NCBI GenBank assembly: GCA_028023455.1
Contig: JAQFVV010000072.1
Span: forward strand, 704,501 to 768,500
DNA from: Epiperipatus broadwayi
Taxonomy: Eukaryota > Onychophora > Udeonychophora > Euonychophora > Peripatidae
Reading direction: 5' to 3'
Length of the DNA: 64,000 bases
How positions within the stretch are numbered: the first letter of the stretch is position 1; every line of letters begins with the position of its first letter. The translations under genes and the position numbers were made by a program. Positions 56,380 through 64,000 of this stretch are shown here, one piece after another. The notes under the pieces were generated by a model, which ran no database searches, had not been told where the DNA came from, and saw only the letters and a program-made list of their open reading frames with translations.

Positions 56380-56450
56380 TGACCGGGAAGCAAACCCGGG
56401 CCAGCTACTTGGGAGACAGCTATGCTAACCACTAGGCCACTTACGCTTGA
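56380..56450 (-). tRNA. tRNA-Gly(CCC)-like sequence, probably a pseudogene or SINE head
   Basis: The minus strand has an A box TGGCCTAGTGGTTAGCATAG, an anticodon arm GCTGT/GTAGC around CTCCCAA (anticodon CCC) and a T arm CCGGG/CCCGG with loop TTTGCTT. The expected 7-bp acceptor stem does not pair (GCGTAAG against TCAACAC), so it is probably not a functional tRNA. Confidence 0.4.
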
Positions 56451-56459
56451 CATCTATTG

Positions 56460-57279
56460 GAAACTTGAGCAATCAATAAGCACTAGATTTCAGAAGATAG
56501 ATCTAGAGTAGCAAAAGAGCTGTTTTTGGAAGTATATGAGTAATATGTAAAAAAAGTTATCTGATATAGTTGTTGGTATTAAATTATAATATTCATAATA
56601 TAATATTTATGAAAATCTATAACATGCTGATGAAGATGTTAAAGTTCCCTGCCTAGATCCAATTTTTTTAAATTCAACTAAAAACAAGCATCTGAAAACT
56701 ATTTTTGAATATCACCACAAAGTTCTTTGATATAATTAGGTCAAATTATGTTGATAAAAAAATCTTATAAGTGATGTGAACTCATGCAGTAATCATTTCA
56801 TGTGTCTGCATGTATAATTCTGGCTAGCTAATGAATTTCTCCATTAGCAACAACACCTTGAAAAAAGACACAAATCAGTTTGCCCAACTAGTTATTAAGA
56901 AAAATACTTAATCCAACAAATGAAACTTTTCAATCACAAGGCAAGACTTCCTGTGTAATACAATTTCTTAAATTATAAACATTGATTTGAAATGTATCAC
57001 ACGATCAGGCCACTTCACAGCACAGCAGTAGTCACTGAATGTAAATATTTCTTAAGCATCTGCCCTTAAATCCTAATTAATCATAGTCAATCTGCTTCTG
57101 AATTCCTTCCTTATGTATTTAGTTGAGACTGATTTTTTTATATATAAAGAAATCACATGCCTTTCTATTGTGTTTAATGTGCACTACACATTTTTGACAA
57201 GTTTTTTTTGCATTTGTCTGAGAACAAAAATCATTATGAGCAATGCTTTTGATTCTTTAAAATCATAATGAGATTTTGC
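56460..57279. other. Intergenic stretch without recognised genes
   Basis: No supportable feature. Confidence 0.4.
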
Positions 57280-57290
57280 TAATCATGTTT

Positions 57291-58499
57291 TCCTGAAGGT
57301 TTGTGATGATGGTGGTTTAGTTGTATTTTTATATGGGATTATTTGCATCATCTAATATATGTATTGAATGTCTTTAGAAAATTGTAACTTTATTTAAATA
57401 TTCCAAATACATTCAACTGTTAGTAATAGCACTTCAAACTGGTTAGTATATGCACCACATTTTGAGAGGTACTATTATCCCCTCTTCTTCAGGTGTTGCT
57501 GGCCTGACCAGTGACAGTATGAGCATGGGATTCGAACCTGGACCCCTAGATTCTGAGTATTGAATTATAAGGTAATGCTCTAACTAAATCTTATGAAAAA
57601 TTGTTATCGATCATTAGCTGTTATTAAGAAAACATTAAATAGACAATAAAAAGAACTATCAAGAAAAAAGACAATTATTGGTACCATAGAGTATCTACAT
57701 ATTTGAAAAAATAGCAGACAAATTAAGAAAAATCTGCAGTCAGTATAAAATCAGAACAGCTTTCCAGAACCATACCACATTATGAGGAATTCTAACGTCT
57801 ACAAAGCCTAAACTTGAAATGCTGAAAAGAAAAACTGCATCTATGTAATACCATGTGAATGTGGGAGAACATATATTGGTGAGACCAGTCACCCCATTGA
57901 AAAACTCTTTCAAGAACCCAAACTGATGATGAGAAGAGAGGAAACTGATGGGTCTGAGATAGCAGACCATGTATATGCTGATGAACATATGTTCAATTGG
58001 GAAAGTACAAAAATATTGGATAGAGAAGAAAAGATACAAAGAAGAAAATTTTAAAAAGCTGCTCACATGATAATGGCAAAAAAATCCCATAAGCCAACCT
58101 AGAGTAAATATACATAATGTATGGAATCCACTAATCAACTTTGTTCTTAGGAAAAAGTGGAGAAATCAGGAGGAAACTCATAGATAAGTATATGTAATTT
58201 CTATAGACCGTTCACTATGGCAGGATGGCTGTTGGTTAGAGTGTTACCTTAAAATTCAATACTCAAGAATCTAAGGGTCCATGTTTAAATCCATGCTAGT
58301 TCTGTCAGTTTAGACCAGCAACACCTGAAGAGGGGAGAATAATACCTCTCAAAATGTTGGGCATATACTAATCTGTTTGAAATGCTATTACTAACAGTTG
58401 AATGTATTTAGAATATTTAAATAAAGTTACATTTTTGTAAAGACATTCAATACACATATTAGATGATGGAAATAGTCCAAATATAAAAATACAATCTGG
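57291..58499 (+). mobile_element. Penelope-like element copy 2 with inverted and direct terminal regions
   Basis: A minus-oriented PLE 3' region (57291 to about 57600: 'aaggtttgtgatgatggtgg' through a tRNA-like B box) is followed by a plus-oriented connector and GIY-YIG remnant (57700-58190), then a plus 3' region (58210-58499). An inverted terminal repeat ahead of the ORF is typical for Penelope. 'TAATCATGTTT' at the left and 'TAATCATATGTTT' at the right may be an imperfect TSD. The endonuclease frame has several stops. Confidence 0.78.
57700..58190 (+). pseudogene. PLE GIY-YIG endonuclease remnant (copy 2)
   Basis: It matches the copy at 33062-33550: KIADKLRKICSQYKIRTAF, the same in-frame TGA (57783-57785), CECGRTYIGETS, ADHVYADEHMFNWESTKIL, then a stop at the RKF(K)EAAHM helix. 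Frameshifts lie near 57830 and 58080. Confidence 0.78.
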
Positions 58500-58579
58500 T
58501 AATCATATGTTTATAAATGGAAACAGATCAAAATACTTGAAAATACTTTTATTAAAATGTATAATATTTTATAATAATT

Positions 58580-58800
58580 ATTAATTTCAAATCAAGATTC
58601 TTTTCTGGATGTTAAACCAAAAATTTATAAGTGAAGAATTATGATATATATATAAAAAATAGAATTCTTATGAGATTCCAAATAAATTTATTTTTCTAGC
58701 TCCAACAGTAAGGCCAGTTGTATTTGATCTTTGTAAATGCTAGAGGAGTCTCATTAACAGATTCAAACAAATTAAATGGCATTGCTGATATTTCTAACAT
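58580..58800 (+). repeat. Unclassified repeat family E, copy 5
   Basis: 'tctggatgttaaaccaaaaa', 'gaattcttatgagattccaa' and 'agctccaacagtaaggccag' blocks in family order. Confidence 0.55.
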
Positions 58801-59284
58801 AACAGTGTATTACTGAAGACTATATAAGAATTTTTTAAGCATTGTATGGATCTAGATATTATTGTAAGAAATAATGAAGAAATTGACTTAAAAATGATCA
58901 AAACTATAATATAAATGAAAACAATCAGCATGAAGAAATTCAAATACATTTCATGCTTCCTTTATGATAAGACATGTGCATTTGCCATGCCTATGATATA
59001 GGATTCAAATCCAAAACAAAATTCTTTCAGGAATCTTAGAACTATCTCAAAAACTTGACCCATAACCAATCTAGATAACTGTCATTGATCAGTAAACTGG
59101 TATCAAGGTTCCTTAGCCTGAGAATAAGATAATGATTAAAAACCATTCAAGCTATCATCACCCTCTGACTATTGACAACCCCATTGACTAATGCCATCTC
59201 TATGAGGCTATTGGAGAGGTATTTTTTTCTGCAGTGGATTTTCTAAATAAAAGTTTTACTCTTTACTTATGTAATAACTACCTA
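58801..59284. other. Intergenic stretch
   Basis: No supportable feature. Confidence 0.4.
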
Positions 59285-59505
59285 TGTTATAAAAACAGGC
59301 AAAACTCTCCTTACAGTAGTGTCACTCAGTGAAAGCCAAAGTAATCAATGGATACCAGAAGGCTTGTGCACAAAATTCCTATCTAGTGCCTACTCATCCA
59401 ATATCCCCAGACTAGTTTCTAGCTGATGGCCTTCATCAGTGAAGAGCCTTGGAACTGAGAGCACTGCCTAGGTGTGATGTTTAGTGGTTTAATATCTATT
59501 TCTAA
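59285..59505 (-). repeat. Family A element, minus copy with hammerhead
   Basis: It begins 'aacaggcaaaactctcctta', continues through the hammerhead at 59404-59445 and switches to the plus-oriented end 'gtgatgtttagtggtttaat'. Confidence 0.72.
59404..59445 (-). ncRNA. Family A hammerhead (minus)
   Basis: Stem I TCTTCA/TGGGGA (two U-G pairs), CTGATGA, stem II GGC/GCT with loop CATCA, GAAA, AC/GT stem III with loop TA, GTC. The core is intact. Confidence 0.7.
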
Positions 59506-60394
59506 ATTAAAATTACCTACAAATTACGTGTCTGAGGTTGGGTCGACTAATTTAATTTTAGGACTAATTGAGCACATAGTATATAAAAATCTAAAATTTT
59601 GAAAGCATAATTACCGATTTTGTAGAAGCAAATACAAGAAAATTAAATTTGAGAGCATAAATAATTAATTTTATTTTAACAACAGCATTTCTCATCTCTC
59701 TCGCTATTTCAGCGCCATCTATTGCTAGCTTGAGTTATGATTACCAAATGTTAGTGTAATTTCACTTCTGTTACACAGCATTCTGACTTTTGTCTTAATC
59801 AATGAGAACTTTGTAATTCAAAACTGGAAACAATACAATTATACATCTAAACATTTTTAATTTCTTTAAACTAAGCTTGATATGTAAAAAAATCCTAATT
59901 TATGACTTCAAAGTAATTTTTTGTATGGAGTAAGTTTTGCCAGTAATCTGCTAATGTATTTTTACTTTACCATTATGCCACTAGTCTTCAGAAGCGTGAA
60001 TAAAATATGGGAATAAAGAATTGTTCTTTTCTAATAGAGGCTTTGGAATTGTCAGACTTTTACCAGTAACGTTTAATAACAATGTGATCCGTATTTAATT
60101 TTTTCCCATACACCATAAATGCTAGAAGTATATTGTATAAATATACATCTCAGTTTATAGCTTTTATCTATATTATTTTCTAATTTTAATTAAAAAATTT
60201 CTATTTTAATCATATCTTGCATTATAATCATTAATTATTGTCAGATTTATGATCCAAAAAAAAGTTTGGGTAAAAAGTGTTGGCAAAGAAGGCACTTATT
60301 AAGAAAAAGGAAATATTTTGTGGCTATTTGAAGAGAAAACTGAGCACTGAAAATTATTTATTCTACTCATATTTGTCTGAAATAATTAAAGCCA
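59506..60394. other. Intergenic stretch
   Basis: No supportable feature. Confidence 0.4.
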
Positions 60395-61140
60395 AAAGTG
60401 AATTGCCTTTAACTTATTACCCTGCTTCTTTCAAGATATTGATTATAATTCCATCATTACATGGAGCTTTTCCCTTCTCCATAAATTTAATTACATGTCA
60501 CTTCTACACTTAAAATCCTAGACATTACAGAATATGTAATTGTAGGAAGTACTTGTTCTTTATTACTATATAATTCTTGGATTAAATTCCATCTTTTTTT
60601 ATTGCAGATATGTTTCCTACCAACACCAAAATGTTGTTTTATACTCTTATTATCGTCTACAGCTTTCCTTGCTAGTTCACAATTATTCTTTCTTACTCAT
60701 TTTCACACCATACTCAATGCTTCTTAATATATCATTTTTATATTTTTTAATATTCCTACTTTTTTTCATATTCTACCAGCTGTCTTAATTGCAGCTTTTA
60801 AAAATGTATCAGTTATTTTTCTATTAATTTTCTTCAAATCTGAATCATGTTCAAAATCTGCTAATATTTGAAAACGATTTGCAAGTTCTAATTTAAATTT
60901 ATTAGAATGTTTCTGAAAATTAGGCAATATCAACTGTGAATATTATTTTTCTTAATAACTTGTCTCTAGTTTTGTATTAACACATATCTTATATCTCACT
61001 AATCAATGATCACTCTCTAGTTTTGTATTAACACATATCTTATATCTCACTAATCAATGATCATTTCCTGTGTTGAAATTTATTAAGGACTTCACAATCT
61101 TGAAATATGTATTTTCTATTAATCAAATATAATCTAATTC
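60395..61140 (-). mobile_element. RTE fragment, endonuclease end to reverse transcriptase start (minus)
   Basis: On the minus strand it follows RTE-1 from about 12570 to 13540: the 'aggaaatacat' and 'tttcaagattgt' part, a GSDH-like 'gtgatcattga', a KLELANRFQILADFEHDSDL stretch, the linker, and 'ggaaaagctcc' then 'atgatggaat'. A 63-bp unit is duplicated at about 60950-61076. Truncated at the family A insertion at 61141. Confidence 0.8.
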
Positions 61141-61798
61141 TTACAGAGGGCAAAATTCTCCATACAGTGGCACCACTCAGTGTAAACCAAAGTAATCAAT
61201 GGATGCAGAAAGGTTTGTGCATAAAATCCCTATCTAGTGCATACTTATTCAATATTCCCGAACTAGTTTCTAGCTTGTGGTTTATCATCAGTGATGAGAC
61301 TTGGATCTGTGAGCATTGCATCTAGATCTTAGGATTTAATGCAACCCTCCAGCAGCCACCTTTTACTTTTTTAGTTAATTACAGATTTGAGACTAAAATG
61401 AAAACACAATAATGTTTTCAATTCAAGCTTGGGCAGGATTGGTATTAAACCATTAAACATCACATGATCACCATTCTTTATGCTTACTCAAGCTGATAAT
61501 ACAATGTATGGAGAGTTTCGCCTGTGTTATCTGCTTGTGTAAGCATAAAGAATGGTGGTCATGTGATGTTTAGTGATTTAATACCAATCCTGCACAGTAG
61601 GATTATGGTGACTATGATTATTAAACAATCAAAAACACCAAAATGTACAGATGCTGAATTTCATGAGCTTGAATTGAAACATTATTGTATTTTCATTTTG
61701 AATTCAAAGATGTATAATTAACTAAAAAAGGAAAAGGTGGCTGCTGGAGATTTGCATTAGATCCTAAGATCTAAGTGCAGTGCTCTCAGATCCAAGGC

Positions 61799-61840
61799 TC
61801 CTTACTGATGAAAGCCACAAGGTAGAAACTAGTCTGGGGA
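61799..61840 (+). ncRNA. Family A hammerhead (plus), copy in 61.8-kb tandem
   Basis: Stem I TCCTTA/TGGGGA (two wobble pairs), CTGATGA, weak stem II, GAAA, AC/GT stem III with loop TA, GTC. Confidence 0.65.
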
Positions 61841-62025
61841 TATTTAATGAGTACGCACTAGATAGGAATTTTATTGCACAAACAATCTATGACTATACAA
61901 GCAAATGAGCTTGAATTGAAAACATTATTGTGTTTTCACTTTGAACTTAAGCTGTATGGTTTACTAAAAAAGTAAGGCTTGCATTAGATCCCAAGATCTA
62001 GGTGCAGTGCTCTCAGTTCCAAGAG

Positions 62026-62067
62026 TCCTCACTGATGAAAGCTACAAGCTAGAAACTAGTCTGGGGA
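62026..62067 (+). ncRNA. Family A hammerhead (plus), about 100 nt upstream of LINE-B
   Basis: Stem I TCCTCA/TGGGGA (one U-G), CTGATGA, weak stem II, GAAA, AC/GT stem III with loop TA, GTC. All core nucleotides are intact. Its cleavage site lies roughly 110 nt before the LINE-B sequence. Confidence 0.7.
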
Positions 62068-63108
62068 TATTGGGTGAGTAGTCATTAGATAGGGATTTTA
62101 TACACAAACCTTTCTGTATTCATTAATTACTCTGACTTGCACTGAGCGGTGATACTGCATGGAAGGTTTTATCTTACAAAATGGATGGAGGAAAATAATG
62201 TAGTGAGGGAAATGCAAGGAGGTTTTAGGTCAGATAGGCGTATAGGAGATAGTTTATTTGTAGTTATACAACTTGTGGATATGAGTAGGAATTCAGGTAG
62301 AGTTCTATACAAGTTTTATAGATATAGAGGCATATGATAGGTGAATAGAAATAGATTATGGATAAGTTTAACAAATCTGGGAATGGATGAAGCTTTAGTG
62401 GGTGTTATTAAGAAATTATATGAAAATAATTACTAGACATATCAATTAGGGGATAAAGAATCAGTTAAAGTTAAAAATAGCGTGGGACTAAGGCAAGGAT
62501 GCCCTATGTCACCTATTTTGTTGTATTTGAGTGAAATGGAGAGAGCAATAGAAAGACTAGGAAGAGGGATAGAGATACCGTTAATGGGTGGCAAGGGAGT
62601 ATGTACATTGTCAGGTCTTTTTTTTTGCGGATGTCTTTTTGTGTGGAGAAAGAAGGAAGATATGGAAGTTATGCTGAGGACATGTGCAAGGGTGGGCAAA
62701 GATATGGGAATTAAATTTAGTGAAGAAAAATCAAATATAATGATGGTGAATACTGGGGAAAGAGAAGACAAGATTTCTTATTGGGGGATATAAAGTTAAA
62801 TGTGGTGGATATAGTTATTTGGGAATCATCTTGAGTAATCAGAAAAATTGCTTGTATGAATGGGAGAAAAAATTGATAAACGAAGCAAAGAAAAGAAAGG
62901 GATTGATAAAGAAATTAAGGGTTTCATATAATAAATATGATGTAGCTAGAATTGTATGGGAGTGACAGTAGCAGGGTTAACATATGGCAATGATGCATTA
63001 TGAGTTAGTAAAGGGGCATTAGATTACTTAGAAAAAGAACAAAGGGAATTAGGGAGACATGCATTAGATGCAGAGGCATGGACAGCAAAGGAGGCAATTT
63101 AAGGAGAA

Positions 63109-63318
63109 ATGGGATGGTCAATTTTTTATATGAGGGATGTAAAAAGCAAATTGAAAATGTTCCGTAGATTGCAGTTTATTGATAATAAAAGAAAAGCCAA
63201 AATAGTATTTAATTGGGTTACAAATAAAGGGCAGGCAACAAGATGGGTGAGAAAGGTAATGCGGTATGCAGATTTAGATAAAGAATTTGTCAGTATACTT
63301 GTACAAAAGGTGGGATGA
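63109..63318 (+). pseudogene. LINE-B copy 3 C-terminal region, first open segment
   Basis: MGWSIFYMRDVKSKLKMFRR and FNWVTNKGQATRWVRKVMRY correspond to the region after the thumb in related tick LINE proteins (an LGWSSFEAREA-type block). Confidence 0.65.
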
Positions 63319-63410
63319 TTGTGTTAGGAGGATTGTTGAGTGTTATAGTGATAAGGAGTGGGATAAAAGAATAAATGCATTAATAAAGAATAGGGAGTTG
63401 GAGAACTAGT

Positions 63411-63827
63411 ATGGAGAGTAAAACGAGTTTAAATATATATAGAAGTAAACGAAACATTGGGTGTGAGTTAATTTATGATAATAGTAAGGAAAGTAGTTTA
63501 TTGTTTAAGGGTCAAATGGGATCTTTAGCGACAAGAGAATATACACGTAAATGGAAAAATATGGGTGATTTAGTCTGCAAGTTGTGTAAGGAAGGCATAG
63601 AAAACATTAGGCATCTGTTAATTCAATGTAAATGCTTGGAAGCAGAAACAGTACAAATAATAAAGTTATGGAAAAATAAATATGAACAAAGTGATTATAC
63701 AGAAAGTGGGTTATTGGTTTTTATGCTAGGTTTGGGAAAAGATAAGGGGGATTTAGATATGAAGGTCATGGAGTTGACAAAGATTATGTTGTGGAAATGG
63801 GCTGGAGCAGATTATGGGAAAACTTAG
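63411..63827 (+). pseudogene. LINE-B copy 3 zf-RVT-like C-terminus
   Basis: 138 open codons with GDLVCKLCKEGIENIRHLLI and QCKCLEAE, the C-x2-C...H-x4-C motif. It is the best-preserved C-terminus of the family here. Confidence 0.72.
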
Positions 63828-63925
63828 GGTGGAGAATGGAAAGGGAAGGTAAAGTGGCTAACAGGTTTCTCTGGGTATAGTTGCTGAGAGATTCCTGACT
63901 CCGTATAAGAAGTCACAGTGCATCA

Positions 63926-64000
63926 CATCACATCTCTGTGTACCTGAGTTATCAGCTTGTGTAAGCATAAAGAATGGTGATCGTGTGATGTTTAGTGGTT
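63926..64000 (+). repeat. Family A element, 3' terminal piece after LINE-B
   Basis: 'cagcttgtgtaagcataaag' and 'gtgatgtttagtggtt', the family A end, resumes after the LINE-B tail and runs off the window. Confidence 0.7.

Larger units (their letters stand above)
61141..62169 (+). repeat. Family A complex: minus copy then two tandem plus copies with hammerheads
   Basis: Minus part 61141-61500 (decayed hammerhead about 61254-61297), then plus part 61501-62169 with hammerheads at 61799-61840 and 62026-62067 only 227 bp apart, because the second monomer has an internal deletion. It ends at 'gcatggaaggttttat' where LINE-B begins. Confidence 0.8.
62170..63925 (+). mobile_element. LINE-B copy 3, 5'-truncated, plus strand
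   Basis: It starts in the reverse transcriptase (WMEENNVVREMQGGFRSDRR) and continues through GLRQGCPMSPILLYLSEME, a damaged FADD site (about 62620-62645, read as FADV in one frame), KFSEEKSNIMMVN, MGWSIFYMRDVKSKLKM, CKLCKEGIENIRHLLIQC and the tail GCATCACATCACATC. Family A lies immediately on both sides. Confidence 0.82.

Overview
The window is AT-rich invertebrate nuclear DNA, most likely arthropod and possibly chelicerate. The evidence is spliced exons with GT/AG borders, very long non-coding stretches, and a dense mix of RTE-clade LINEs, a second APE-type LINE resembling ones I know from ticks, Penelope-like elements (PLEs), tRNA-derived SINEs and a hAT-type MITE. The taxonomic guess is weak and rests on the TE mix and base composition.

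Only one host gene is supported. It is a minus-strand GCK-III/STK24-25-26 (MST3/MST4/YSK1-type) protein kinase. Exon 1 at 37931-37945 encodes just five residues, exon 2 at 814-1038 encodes the glycine-rich loop and catalytic lysine, and the rest of the kinase lies beyond the left edge. The intron between them is about 36.9 kb and is filled with transposable elements. Everything right of about 38.4 kb looks intergenic and is mostly repeats.

Layout. 1-11 kb: kinase exon 2, a foldback MITE, an LTR-retrotransposon remnant, SINEs and simple repeats. 11.5-15 kb: a nearly complete but broken RTE LINE with a perfect 183-bp internal duplication. 15.6-16 kb: a hAT MITE with an 8-bp TSD. 17-19.8 kb: a minus-strand LINE of a second family ('LINE-B') lying inside a small repeat ('family A'). 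21.5-24.2 kb: a minus-strand RTE copy interrupted by a tandem array of 370-bp units. 29-30.4 kb: two further insertions of small repeats. 33-34 kb and 57.3-58.5 kb: PLE copies with GIY-YIG remnants and tRNA-like 3' regions. 39.7-46.1 kb: nested family A and LINE-B pieces and a foldback PLE derivative. 49.5-52.7 kb: the longest LINE-B copy. 54.8-64 kb: RTE, PLE, LINE-B and family A copies.

The main discovery is that three of the small repeat families carry type I hammerhead ribozyme motifs: stem I, CUGANGA, stem II, GAAA, a tiny stem III, and a GUC cleavage site followed by the other stem I strand. They occur as head-to-tail monomers (about 370 bp and about 457 bp) and as minus-then-plus inverted pairs. 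Several whole insertions are bounded by perfect or near-perfect 12-18 bp target-site duplications. This matches non-autonomous, circular-RNA-linked retrozyme elements that PLE-type machinery could mobilise. LINE-B copies recur at one short interval of the family A hammerhead element, which suggests targeted nesting or a composite element.
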